Shown piece by piece: positions 9,690 to 17,275 of a stretch of DNA of 24,654 nt. Where the stretch lies: contig JAFDAE010000020.1 of assembly GCA_019314005.1 (NCBI GenBank), positions 1 through 24,654 of the forward strand, in the 5' to 3' direction. The stretch comes from Deltaproteobacteria bacterium (GTDB taxonomy: Bacteria > Desulfobacterota > Desulfobacteria > C00003060 > C00003106). Position numbers and translations under genes: made by a program. The first letter of the stretch is position 1. Every line of letters begins with the position of its first letter. The notes beneath the pieces were generated by a model. It did no database searches, had not been told where the DNA came from, and worked only from the letters and a program-made list of their open reading frames with translations.

Positions 9690-10453
9690 CTTTGCCAACG
9701 TTTTGACTCCAATGATCGCAGAGTGATGAACAAAAACAGAATGGTGAGATTTAGATAATATACGATATCGCGCGTATCAACGATCCCCTTGGAAAAGTTC
9801 TCGAAATGTTTAAGAAATGATAAATGTGCCAATAAACTTCCCCACCCTGATCCAACAAATGTTTCACACCATCCCAAAAGCCAGAACATGAGGAGCGCTC
9901 CGAATGATCCTGCCGCTGCCACAATCTGGTTCTCTGTAAATGATGAGAACATCAACCCCATGGCAATGAACGCTCCGCCCAAGAGTAAGAGTCCTATGTA
10001 ACCCGTGATAACTGTACCGGTATCCGGCGGCGCATACTTGTATAAGAGTGCGGGATAGAAGCCGGTCAGGGAGATCATAGTGAGAAAAATCGTAAACGCG
10101 GCAGCGAATTTCCCCATCAAAAGCTCAACTTCCCGTATGGGATAACTCATAATAAGTTCAAGTGTCCCGGTCTTTTTCTCTTCGGCAAAGAGTTTCATAG
10201 TAATAATAGGCATCATCATAAGCATGAATACACTTATGTTTCTAAAGGTCGGCTTAAGAACTATTTCTGTAACATTAATGTCTCCCGCATACTCCATCTG
10301 GGATGCCTGCAGGCTGATATTGGCAAAAAATGCGACGGAACTGTAAAAGATGTATCCCGATAATACTAAAAAAGTAGTAAGAACCACATACGCAATAGGC
10401 GATGTAAAGTAGACATAAACCTCCCTTTTCCAGATACTATATATATTTCTCAT
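9686..10453 (-). CDS. ABC-2 type permease, GldF-like
   Basis: 255 residues starting MRNIYSIWKREVYVYFTSPI, the standard opening of ABC-2 permeases of the GldF/NosY kind. About six transmembrane helices are visible, including YVVLTTFLVLSGYIFYSS, ILFLFITLRS and GYIGLLLLGGAFIAMG. The cytosolic loop LFAEEKKTGTLELIMSYPI is the family's conserved coupling segment. It would form the membrane channel with the ATPase encoded 3 bp upstream. The substrate is unknown. It overlaps the next gene by 4 bp, so the cluster is one operon. Confidence 0.9.
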   Translation of the reverse strand: MRNIYSIWKREVYVYFTSPIAYVVLTTFLVLSGYIFYSSVAFFANISLQASQMEYAGDINVTEIVLKPTFRNISVFMLMMMPIITMKLFAEEKKTGTLELIMSYPIREVELLMGKFAAAFTIFLTMISLTGFYPALLYKYAPPDTGTVITGYIGLLLLGGAFIAMGLMFSSFTENQIVAAAGSFGALLMFWLLGWCETFVGSGWGSLLAHLSFLKHFENFSKGIVDTRDIVYYLNLTILFLFITLRSLESKRWQR

Positions 10454-10456
10454 CCT

Positions 10457-11389
10457 CTATCCTTCTTCTCTGGTAAGCCGGATAAATACATCTTCCAAAC
10501 TGGGCCGAACTGCGCGAATCTCCAGAAGCGACCATCCTGCGGTAATAATGGACCGGGACAATGTGCCCCGTATCTCTTTTCCGTCTTTTGCTTCTACTGT
10601 ATAGCGACCGATTCCTGTTTTTTGATCAATTTCCGACGAGATCGATCCGACTCTAGTGATGCCTCGAAGTCTTGCAAGAATCTCTTTCTCCGGCCCCTTG
10701 ATTTCAAGGAACACCTTATCTGCTGTACGCCCTGTAAGACGTTGTGGAGTATCTATGGCTACAATTCGACCATTGTTGATGATGGCTACTCGCCGGCACA
10801 TCATGCTGACCTCAGGGAGGATGTGGCTGCTGAGAATCACAGTTTTTCTACCTGCAAAGCCCATGATAAGCTTTCGAATATCCGTGATTTGCCTGGGATC
10901 AAGGCCTATGGTTGGCTCATCAAGGATTAGGACATCCGGATTACGGAGTATGGCCTGGGCGATACCGACACGTTGTCGGAACCCCTTAGAGAGTTTCCCT
11001 ATTATGCGATTTTTGACCGGAATAAGACTGCACCGGTCAAGCACTCTCGCAACCTCTTTTGATACATTTTTGGCTTCCACCCCTTTCATGCTTGCCGCAA
11101 ACTTAAGGTAGGCCGACACCGGCATCTCATTATATATAGGTACGTTTTCGGGAAGATAGCCCAAACGCCTTCGAACTTCGAGTGATTGATCAAAGACATC
11201 GAATCCGGCAATACGGGCAGAACCGGATGTAGCCGGAAAAAGTCCTGTTAATATCCTGATAGTAGTTGTTTTTCCAGCTCCATTAGGACCGAGAAAGCCG
11301 AGAATCTCACCTTTGTCCACATGAAACGAGACGTTCTTTATAGCGGTTATAGTGCCAAACCTTTTTGTCAATCTCGTTGCTTCAATCAT
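10457..11389 (-). CDS. ABC transporter ATPase, GldA/CcmA-like
   Basis: 310 residues. Walker A is GPNGAGKTT near residue 40, the signature is LSKGFRQRVGIAQAIL, Walker B/D-loop is VLILDEPTIGLDP, and the H-loop His is in ILSSHILPE. The C-terminal extension (about 215-310, with LEDVFIRLT at the end) is typical of ABC-2 export ATPases. It powers the permease downstream and opens the four-gene unit. No clear Shine-Dalgarno sequence precedes the ATG, so initiation may be weak or the start may need revision. Upstream DNA is repeat-rich. Confidence 0.93.
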   Translation of the reverse strand: MIEATRLTKRFGTITAIKNVSFHVDKGEILGFLGPNGAGKTTTIRILTGLFPATSGSARIAGFDVFDQSLEVRRRLGYLPENVPIYNEMPVSAYLKFAASMKGVEAKNVSKEVARVLDRCSLIPVKNRIIGKLSKGFRQRVGIAQAILRNPDVLILDEPTIGLDPRQITDIRKLIMGFAGRKTVILSSHILPEVSMMCRRVAIINNGRIVAIDTPQRLTGRTADKVFLEIKGPEKEILARLRGITRVGSISSEIDQKTGIGRYTVEAKDGKEIRGTLSRSIITAGWSLLEIRAVRPSLEDVFIRLTREEG

Positions 11390-11610
11390 AATCTCAATTT
11401 AAAAACTCGCAAAAAGGAGCCCGACCCGAACAATTAGATACTTTGGAAATTAGTACATTTGACGGTCTCGTAAAAAGTCTTTCACGAAACCATTAAATTG
11501 AGTTGCTAATATCATAAGTTATATGATATTAATCATTAAATTAATAGGATCAAACAAAAAGGGCAAGTAATAATTAAACATAACGCATCAGTTTTGTTTG
11601 TCAACAGTTG
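11390..11610. other. Intergenic region with hairpin and a partial repeat end
   Basis: No gene seen. GGTCTCGTAAAAAGTC at about 11464 looks like the end of another repeat type that carries the same GGTCTC hexamer. TAATATCATA (11507-11516) pairs perfectly with TATGATATTA (11522-11531), a 10-bp stem with a 5-nt loop and no T-run. The direct repeat CATTAAATT occurs on both sides of that hairpin. It should include the promoter of the ABC operon, but none is convincing. Confidence 0.4.
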
Positions 11611-11753
11611 GTGTCCACTCAGAAATGGCATCTTTTGCCCCGATACTGCGTTCTCCGCAGGTTTCTATCCTCGACGTAGCACTGCTACGCCTCCGGTAGA
11701 AACCTTTGTGCGGCCTTGTCTCGGGACAAAATCTACCATTTCTGAGCGGACAC
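11611..11753 (-). repeat. Palindromic element, variant H (143 bp) with GTGTCC ends
   Basis: Ends are GTGTCCACTCAGAAATGG and its near inverse CCATTTCTGAGCGGACAC. The centre, read on the minus strand, is CCGGAGG, then CGTAGC-agt-GCTACG, then TCGAGGA. It is enclosed by AGGTTTCTA and TAGAAACCT. Loop blocks and length equal those of the GAGACC elements while every stem differs. It lies just upstream of ubiE. A half copy is at 20666-20718. Confidence 0.8.
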
Positions 11754-11769
11754 TGGGAGACCTTTGCAA

Positions 11770-12468
11770 ATGGAAGGCAAACATATACAAAAGATGTTTC
11801 AAGCAATTGCCCCGAGGTATGATTTTTTAAATCATTTCCTTAGCTTGAGGCGTGACATTCACTGGCGACGAGTACTGGTCAACGCCCTCCGAGTGCCGCC
11901 TGAAGGTCGGGTATTGGATGTGGCTACAGGCACCGGGGATGTTGCTCTGGAAATCGGGCGTCAAAAGGGGAGCTCGATTACAGTATGGGGGATTGACTTT
12001 GCATTTAGAATGCTTCAATTAGGGAAAAAAAAGATAGCCGGATCTAAATATTGTGTAGATATCAGACCAGCCCAAAGTGACGCATTCCATCCGCCATTTA
12101 AACCAGGGGCGTTCGATGCCTTGACCATGGCATTTGGCATTCGAAATATCGCAGACAAGAAGAAGGTACTGGAGGTCTTCTATGAACTTCTTAAAAAGGG
12201 GGGGCAAATTCTCATTCTGGAGCTTACATTACCCAAAATAGATTTTATGAAAAATCTCTACTTCATCTATTTTCAAAAAATCCTTCCTATGATAGGTAAA
12301 ATAATATCAGGGGATTCAGGGGCGTACAGTTATCTCCCGGATTCGGTTTCGAGGTTTCCCTCTCCAAAAGATTTTTGCGAGCTTATGCGGGAGGCAGGCT
12401 TTGAAAAGGTCTACTACAAACCACTCACGCTTGGAGTCTGTACACTATTTATAGGGATTAAGTGCTAG
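11770..12468 (+). CDS. ubiE: Demethylmenaquinone/ubiquinone methyltransferase
   Basis: 232 residues starting MEGKHIQKMFQAIAPRYDFL, the family N-terminus. A TTG two codons earlier is less likely. SAM-binding motif I is VLDVATGTGDVALEIG. Also seen are GIDFAFRML, the UbiE-specific MAFGIRNIADKKKVLEVFYE, LKKGGQILILEL, and the long YSYLPDSVSRFPSPKDF signature. It transfers a methyl group to the quinone ring at the end of menaquinone (or ubiquinone) synthesis; in an anaerobe menaquinone is more likely. The Shine-Dalgarno GGGAGA at 11755-11760 coincides with a solitary GAGACCTTTGCAAA terminus of the repeat family, directly abutting the ATG. The gene ends in GIKC and looks complete. Confidence 0.95.
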   Translation: MEGKHIQKMFQAIAPRYDFLNHFLSLRRDIHWRRVLVNALRVPPEGRVLDVATGTGDVALEIGRQKGSSITVWGIDFAFRMLQLGKKKIAGSKYCVDIRPAQSDAFHPPFKPGAFDALTMAFGIRNIADKKKVLEVFYELLKKGGQILILELTLPKIDFMKNLYFIYFQKILPMIGKIISGDSGAYSYLPDSVSRFPSPKDFCELMREAGFEKVYYKPLTLGVCTLFIGIKC

Positions 12469-12501
12469 AGAAATAGGTCTCAAAGGTCACAGATTATAAT
12501 C

Positions 12502-12768
12502 ATGAACGCAACGCGTACTCCCTCTTTTCGAAAAATTATTGTTCCATGGTATTCTTCAACCATATTTTATGGTATTGTTTTGGTTGTGTCGGCCATGGTT
12601 TTAGTCTTTGGAATTACAGGTATTTTTATTGCAAAGAGCCAACCCGAGTATAATCTTTTTTATCGATTCCCATTAGCCCTATCACTCCTTGGAGGAGTCC
12701 TTTTTGTTATCAATCTAAAGAGATTTTTGTCGCGGCTTATTAAAAGACTAACAGGGGAAGAAGATTAG
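12502..12768 (+). CDS. Small two-helix membrane protein, unknown function
   Basis: 88 residues. Two hydrophobic stretches are visible, at about residues 22-47 (IFYGIVLVVSAMVLVFGITG) and 55-72 (RFPLALSLLGGVLFVINL). A basic cytosolic tail follows (LSRLIKRLTG). It is 33 bp downstream of ubiE on the same strand, so co-transcription is likely. The stop overlaps the convergent nadB stop by 4 bp. No family is recognised. No clear ribosome site precedes the ATG. The hydrophobic pattern and compact position support a real gene. Confidence 0.65.
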   Translation: MNATRTPSFRKIIVPWYSSTIFYGIVLVVSAMVLVFGITGIFIAKSQPEYNLFYRFPLALSLLGGVLFVINLKRFLSRLIKRLTGEED

Positions 12769-14381
12769 GAATGCCGATCCAACACCGTATCCTTTTTCCA
12801 ATTTTTGTCATCCTTGTACGGATATTGAAGATTGTAATGAAGCCCTCGGCTTTCTTTTCTTAGCATAGCGCACTGTATTATCACATCCGCAACTTCAGCA
12901 ATATTCCGCAGTTCTATGAGGTCACTTGTGACCTTAAAGTTCCAGTAGTATTCCAGAATCTCCTGCTTAATATTATCGATACGATGTTTTGCCCGGGAAA
13001 GCCTCTTGTTTGAACGTACGATCCCTACGTAATTCCACATAAAACGACGGATTTCATCCCAGTTGTGAGATACCATGATGGCCTCGTCACTGTCTGTAGC
13101 CCCTCCGGGATCCCATGCTGGGAGTTCAGGGATTGTGCTGTCGGAAATAGAACTTAGTTCTTGTATGGATTGATGCGCTGCTTTATCCGCAAACACAAGA
13201 GCTTCTAAAAGAGAATTGCTGGCGAGACGGTTTGCTCCGTGAAGACCGGTACAGGCCACTTCACCGACAGCATAAAGTTGTTTAATATTAGTCTTTCCCG
13301 CATTATCGGTAACAACCCCTCCACACATATAGTGGGCTGCCGGGACAACGGGAATCGGTTCTTTTGTCATGTCAATTCCAAAGGAAAGACATTTTTCATA
13401 AATATTAGGAAACCTCCGCCTGATCAAATCAGGGTTGCGATGCGTAATGTCGAGATAGACCGATTCATCACCACTCTTTTTTAGTTCCATGTCGATTGAG
13501 CGCGCTACTACATCCCGACACGCCAAGTCTTTGTGTGAATCGTAATCTTCCATAAATGCATGCCCCTTGGCATTCACCAAGATGCCGCCTTCTCCCCGCA
13601 CCGCCTCGGATATAAGAAAATTTTTTGCTTCCGGATGATAGAGACAGGTAGGATGAAACTGCACAAATTCCATATTTGCAACCCTTGCCCCCGCCCTATA
13701 TCCCATGGCTATACCGGCGCCTGTTGCTACATCCGGATTGCTGGTATAGAGATAGACTTTGCACGATCCTCCGGTAGCAAGAATAGTTGTCTTCGCCCCA
13801 AAGGTATGAACCTCATTTTTGTTAATATCAAGGACATGGGCTCCACAACAAAAATCCTCGTGGTTGGCGGTTATCAAGCCACGTTTGAGGCTTTTTGAGT
13901 ATGTAATCAAATCGATAGCGACATGATTCTCAAAGATAGTGATGTTTTTATGTTCCCGGGCCCTTCCGGCCAAGGTCTTCTCTAGCTCTTTGCCGGTCAT
14001 ATCGCTTGCATGTACAATCCTGTTTCTGGAATGACCCCCTTCACGGCCTAAATCAAACGTCTTTTTATCTGATCGCACTGCAAAGCGTACGCCCATATCG
14101 AATAGTTCTTGGATCCGCTCGGGAGCCTCTCTTATTACCATTTCAACTATAGATTTTTTGCATAATCCATCACCGGACTGAAGGGTATCCTGAATATGAA
14201 GATCAAAAGAGTCATTTGGACCAAAGACCGAGGCAACCCCTCCTTGGGCATACCTGGTATTCCCTTCCATTATATCTTTCTTGGTTATCACCGCTACTGT
14301 ACTGTAATCTGCCACCTTTAAGGCAAATGTAAGGCCGGCGATTCCGCTTCCGATTACTAAAAAGTCTTTTTTGTATTCCAT
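12765..14381 (-). CDS. nadB: L-aspartate oxidase
   Basis: 538 residues, family length. The N-terminal FAD motif is VIGSGIAGLTFALKV. Also seen are RYAQGGVASVF, GHSRNRIVHASDMTGKELEK, the active-site region VQFHPTCLYHP, EAVRGEGGILVN and AVGEVACTGLHGANRLASNSL. The helical C-terminal domain follows. It oxidises L-aspartate to iminoaspartate, the first step of de novo NAD synthesis, and passes the product to NadA (not in this window). In anaerobes fumarate can be the electron acceptor. No clear ribosome site precedes the ATG. Succinate dehydrogenase is the alternative family, but motif order and length favour NadB. Confidence 0.95.
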   Translation of the reverse strand: MEYKKDFLVIGSGIAGLTFALKVADYSTVAVITKKDIMEGNTRYAQGGVASVFGPNDSFDLHIQDTLQSGDGLCKKSIVEMVIREAPERIQELFDMGVRFAVRSDKKTFDLGREGGHSRNRIVHASDMTGKELEKTLAGRAREHKNITIFENHVAIDLITYSKSLKRGLITANHEDFCCGAHVLDINKNEVHTFGAKTTILATGGSCKVYLYTSNPDVATGAGIAMGYRAGARVANMEFVQFHPTCLYHPEAKNFLISEAVRGEGGILVNAKGHAFMEDYDSHKDLACRDVVARSIDMELKKSGDESVYLDITHRNPDLIRRRFPNIYEKCLSFGIDMTKEPIPVVPAAHYMCGGVVTDNAGKTNIKQLYAVGEVACTGLHGANRLASNSLLEALVFADKAAHQSIQELSSISDSTIPELPAWDPGGATDSDEAIMVSHNWDEIRRFMWNYVGIVRSNKRLSRAKHRIDNIKQEILEYYWNFKVTSDLIELRNIAEVADVIIQCAMLRKESRGLHYNLQYPYKDDKNWKKDTVLDRHS

Positions 14382-14424
14382 GATGGGTAATTATTCTGTC
14401 TTTTCTATGCTAATCAATCCTAAC

Positions 14425-14575
14425 ATGATGATTTTTTAAAAAGTCTTTTATGAGCGAGATTGAGCATTTTGGGAGAAAGACACTTGAATTGTTCAGCATT
14501 AATCCCGCTTCAGCGGGACTATTGAGGGCGCAAGTACTCATGAAGTGAAGAATGGAGTTTTTACGAAGCCAACAA
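14425..14575. repeat. Degenerate intergenic repeat with a GC hairpin
   Basis: TTTTTAAAAAGTCTTTTATG near the left edge and GTTTTTACGAAGCC near the right edge look like two ends of a diverged repeat. A compact hairpin, TCCCGCTTCAGCGGGA (14503-14518), lies inside. There is no T-run after it on the minus strand. The ends share the AAAAAGTC module with the repeat end at about 11464. Otherwise nothing is seen between nadB and the SH3 gene. Confidence 0.4.
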
Positions 14576-14583
14576 AACCTGCA

Positions 14584-15234
14584 CTATTCCAGAAGTGACG
14601 ACTTGCGCTGCCTTCGAAAAGAGACCCCTAGTAATATCCCGGCTAATAGTATTGCCGCACCACTTAAAAACCATCGGAGGCCCTTATTCCATCTGAGAGA
14701 CTTTACCTCACTCTCTAAAACCTCTACCTGTTTTGTTTGAACAGCAAGAGCTTCTGATGCCTTTTCATAGGACCCCTTTAACTTCAAAAAATCTGCTGAT
14801 TCCCGTTTTAGCGTATTATATTCCTCTTCTATCTTACGTGAGGTCTTTTCTTGCTTTTTTAGGCCCGCGGACTGCTCTCGAGTCTCTTTTTTAAGCTCTT
14901 CGTTTTCCTCCTTATATAGGGACACGGTACGAACCAAATTTTCATTTTGCCGTTTAAGATTCGTTATTTGTACACTCTTTGGTATATCTTTTGTTAGAAA
15001 ACGATTCAGCATCCATCCTTCTTTGCCATTTTGTAACCGTACAAAAGCCCATTCATCCTCCTGTTCTACGACCTCTAATTTTTGGTTCGATTTTGCAAGC
15101 GCAAGGATCTTGTGAGTTATGTCTTTTCCTGTACGAATGGTGACTTCGAACGAATCCGTTACATACATGGTCTCTGCGTATGCCATACCACCGATTAAAA
15201 AAAACACCGCAATCAACTGTATTATCCGTTTCAT
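14584..15234 (-). CDS. SH3-domain envelope protein with coiled coil and membrane anchor
   Basis: 216 residues in the YgiM-like TIGR04211 layout. A signal peptide (1-20, ending GGMAYA) is followed by a bacterial SH3 domain at about 22-83 (VTDSFEVTIRTGKDITHKIL, then WAFVRLQNGKEGWMLNRFL). A Lys/Glu-rich coiled coil spans about 90-185. One helix follows (about 188-206, FLSGAAILLAGILLGVSF) with a basic cytosolic tail. It is thus exported, anchored in the inner membrane, and possibly touches peptidoglycan. The function of the family is uncertain. A good promoter on the minus strand lies 91-118 bp upstream. Confidence 0.85.
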   Translation of the reverse strand: MKRIIQLIAVFFLIGGMAYAETMYVTDSFEVTIRTGKDITHKILALAKSNQKLEVVEQEDEWAFVRLQNGKEGWMLNRFLTKDIPKSVQITNLKRQNENLVRTVSLYKEENEELKKETREQSAGLKKQEKTSRKIEEEYNTLKRESADFLKLKGSYEKASEALAVQTKQVEVLESEVKSLRWNKGLRWFLSGAAILLAGILLGVSFRRQRKSSLLE

Positions 15235-15324
15235 CAGAACATCCTTTTTCCGGGTTGAATTTAGAAATTATATGCTGTATAACTCCTTCAGAATTGATCA
15301 GAAATAGGTATTTAATTAAAACCT

Positions 15325-15352
15325 ATAATAAAAACATATAAAGTTTTGTCAA
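15325..15352 (-). promoter_or_regulatory. Sigma70-type promoter for the SH3 gene
   Basis: Minus strand: TTGACA at 15352-15347, a 16-bp spacer, then TATTAT at 15330-15325. The -35 is perfect and the -10 has five of six consensus bases. The expected start is near 15318, giving a leader of about 85 nt before the gene at 15234. Confidence 0.6.
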
Positions 15353-15402
15353 CATTTTTTATGCTTAAACGCTAAATTTGAGGTTTCTTAAAAAGCCGGT
15401 TT

Positions 15403-15427
15403 CAAAGCGTTCAACTTTGTCCAAGGT
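15403..15427 (+). repeat. Arm fragment of the repeat-element variant E
   Basis: CAAAGCGTTCAA followed by C-TTTGTCCAAGGT is identical in 24 of 25 positions to 20740-20764, the left arm of element E. Core and right half are absent. It lies just upstream of the DUF1178 start, in place of a recognisable promoter. Confidence 0.6.
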
Positions 15428-15449
15428 GAGGAGGTTTTTAAGTGGTATC

Positions 15450-15872
15450 ATGATGGTTTTTGATTTAAGATGTGAAAACGGCCATATGTTTGAGGGGTGG
15501 TTCCAGAACGCCAACGATTTTGAGGAGCAGAGCAAAAACAAGTTTATTTCCTGCCCGATCTGTAATTCAATTAAAGTCGTAAAGGCGCCTTCAAAAGTTT
15601 CTATCAATATTACCGATACTAATTCTCACTTACCGCAGGAAAGCCAGAGTGCTTTTGCTGAAAATCCATTGCCTAATTTAGTAGAATTTCTGGATAAAAA
15701 CTTCGAGAATGTTGGAAGCGAGTTTGCCAAAGAAACGCTGAAAATGCATTATGGCGTTTCAGAAAAACGAAATATCAGAGGTACGAGTACTGCTGAGGAA
15801 GAAAAAACGCTCGAAAAAGAGGGGATTAAGTTTTATAAGGTCCCGATTCCGCAATATAACTACGATTCTTAA
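15450..15872 (+). CDS. DUF1178 family protein
   Basis: About 140 residues. The start MMVFDLRCENGHMFEGWFQ matches the DUF1178 N-terminus. A longer in-frame version would be encoded by repeat DNA and is rejected. A putative metal-binding pattern is seen: C8 with H11 (CENGH) and the CPIC motif about 25 residues later, followed by VVKAPSKVSINI. This resembles a zinc ribbon. The C-terminal part (EFAKETLKMHYGVSEKRNIR, then GIKFYKVPIPQ) also fits the family. AGGAGG is present but about 16 nt from the ATG, long for a ribosome site. The function is unknown. The stop overlaps the convergent kinase stop by 4 bp. Confidence 0.82.
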   Translation: MMVFDLRCENGHMFEGWFQNANDFEEQSKNKFISCPICNSIKVVKAPSKVSINITDTNSHLPQESQSAFAENPLPNLVEFLDKNFENVGSEFAKETLKMHYGVSEKRNIRGTSTAEEEKTLEKEGIKFYKVPIPQYNYDS

Positions 15873-16963
15873 GCTGGAAGCGGTAGCTTTATTAACACCT
15901 CAGTCCCCTTGTCCTCGGAAGACTCAAATCTTATCTCCCCGCCATGTGCTTTTACAACTAAGTTCGCCACATAGGTGCCTATACCCATACCCTTCCTTTT
16001 CCCTGAGGTGGTATATTTTTCAAAAAATGTAGAGCGCAGTCTTGCCGGAATAACACCCCAGTTCTGAATAGTAACCCATATGTGGCTATTTGCATTTTTG
16101 ATCTTGATTTTTACTCTTCGATCCAGAGGGGATGCCTCAATGGCATTTTTTAAAAGATTGTCCATAGCATTTTGAAGATACATCCTATCCCCCTTGAAGG
16201 AAAGGCCGTCATCTATGGAAAGCATTTTTTTGTTGTATATCATAGAAATCTCGACATTCTTTTCATCGGCCAAAAAATGCAGCGCTTTCCGTGACTGTCT
16301 GGCAAGATCCAAAAAGTCAAATTCTGTCTTATTAGGTTGAAAGTGCGGTTGTTCTAAATGGGATATATCAAGATAGGTGTTTACCATGTCCTCCAACTGA
16401 ATACTGCATTGTTGAATTTGTTTACAATATCCCAATTGATCATCATCCAATGATGTCCTGTTGACAAGGAGATTGGTAAAACCGATTATTCCTATAAGTA
16501 GAGATCGCATATCATGTTGCAGCATCTCCTGTTTTGACTTCATTTCCTCATAGCTTTTTTTGTTCTTTTCAGCACTTAGAGTTTGTTCTTCCTGAAAGCT
16601 TTTTTCTTTTAAAGCGGCATTAACAACCTCACAAAGTTTTGTTGCTTTGACCGGCTTAGTTAAGTAGTCAAAGGCCCTACAGCGAATTGCTTCTGACGCC
16701 GAGCTAAAGGTTGGAAATCCTGAAAGCATAATGATCTGACAAAGGGGATGTCTGGCTTGGATAAATTTAAGGATGTCCACGCCGTCTTCTTGCCCGGGAA
16801 GAATCCGATCCACTACGGCAACATCAAACTCTTCTTTGGATAATATGAACTTCGCTTTTTCAGCATCTTCCGCCACAAATATTTCATGGCCTACTGCAGA
16901 AAGGACACTATTATACAGACGGCGAATAACTTCTTCATCATCCACGACGAGAATTTTTGCCAT
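15869..16963 (-). CDS. Receiver-histidine kinase hybrid (cytosolic)
   Basis: 364 residues without transmembrane segments. The receiver domain (1-120) has the acidic pair D8/D9, phosphoacceptor D52 in VVDRILPG, the conserved Ser in IMLSGFP, and Lys in YLTKPVK. A coiled linker leads to a HisKA-type helix with HDMRSLLIGIIGF (His near 150). The HATPase domain has the N box NLLKNAIEAS and G2 GKRKGMGIGTYVANLVVKAHGG. The G1 box reads QNWGVIP where DxGxGI is usual, so ATP binding may be altered. A receiver placed before the kinase suggests that a partner kinase phosphorylates it. No partner or DNA-binding output is nearby. The start is preceded by AGGAG close to the edge of the repeat at 16976. Confidence 0.88.
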   Translation of the reverse strand: MAKILVVDDEEVIRRLYNSVLSAVGHEIFVAEDAEKAKFILSKEEFDVAVVDRILPGQEDGVDILKFIQARHPLCQIIMLSGFPTFSSASEAIRCRAFDYLTKPVKATKLCEVVNAALKEKSFQEEQTLSAEKNKKSYEEMKSKQEMLQHDMRSLLIGIIGFTNLLVNRTSLDDDQLGYCKQIQQCSIQLEDMVNTYLDISHLEQPHFQPNKTEFDFLDLARQSRKALHFLADEKNVEISMIYNKKMLSIDDGLSFKGDRMYLQNAMDNLLKNAIEASPLDRRVKIKIKNANSHIWVTIQNWGVIPARLRSTFFEKYTTSGKRKGMGIGTYVANLVVKAHGGEIRFESSEDKGTEVLIKLPLPA

Positions 16964-16975
16964 TCCAGACTCCTA

Positions 16976-17146
16976 TAGGAGGCTGTCCGAGAATTCTGAT
17001 CCTACTGCAAAAGCGTGAGAAACGGCCCAAATTTCCGCAAGTTTTCGTCAAATAGGCCCGCTATTCTCCTCAAATTTGCGAAAATTTTGATTTTGTCTCG
17101 TTCTCACTCTTTTTCGTTACGGACATAAATCTCGGACAACCTCCTA
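16976..17146. repeat. TA-flanked inverted-repeat element (MITE-like, about 170 bp)
   Basis: TA-GGAGGCTGTCCGAGA on the left matches TCTCGGACAACCTCC-TA on the right with one difference. TA on both sides suggests the TA target of IS630/mariner-type transposases. The centre, on the minus strand, has CGCAAATTT, loop GAGGAG, stem AATAG/CTATT, loop TGACGA and AAACTTGCG. It lies upstream of the histidine kinase and holds no ORF. Confidence 0.7.
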
Positions 17147-17275
17147 GGAATTAAATCGAGGAAAGCACTTTGTGGTCCGAGGCAGCTTGAAACTACCTGT
17201 TTCGTTAGATATTATAACGTATTATATATATCACTTAGCAATGTTGAATGTCAAGAGGTAGAAACCATTAAGAGG

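Noticed and set aside
8130..11389. Gliding motility operon
   Set aside because: The ABC genes resemble gldA, gldF and gldG, but none of the gliding-specific genes is present and homologues occur in non-gliding bacteria.
14503..14518. Terminator between the SH3 gene and nadB
   Set aside because: The hairpin is good, but no T-run follows on either strand.
15378..15449. N-terminal extension of the DUF1178 protein
   Set aside because: These codons lie on a fragment of repeat element E, and the family begins at 15450.
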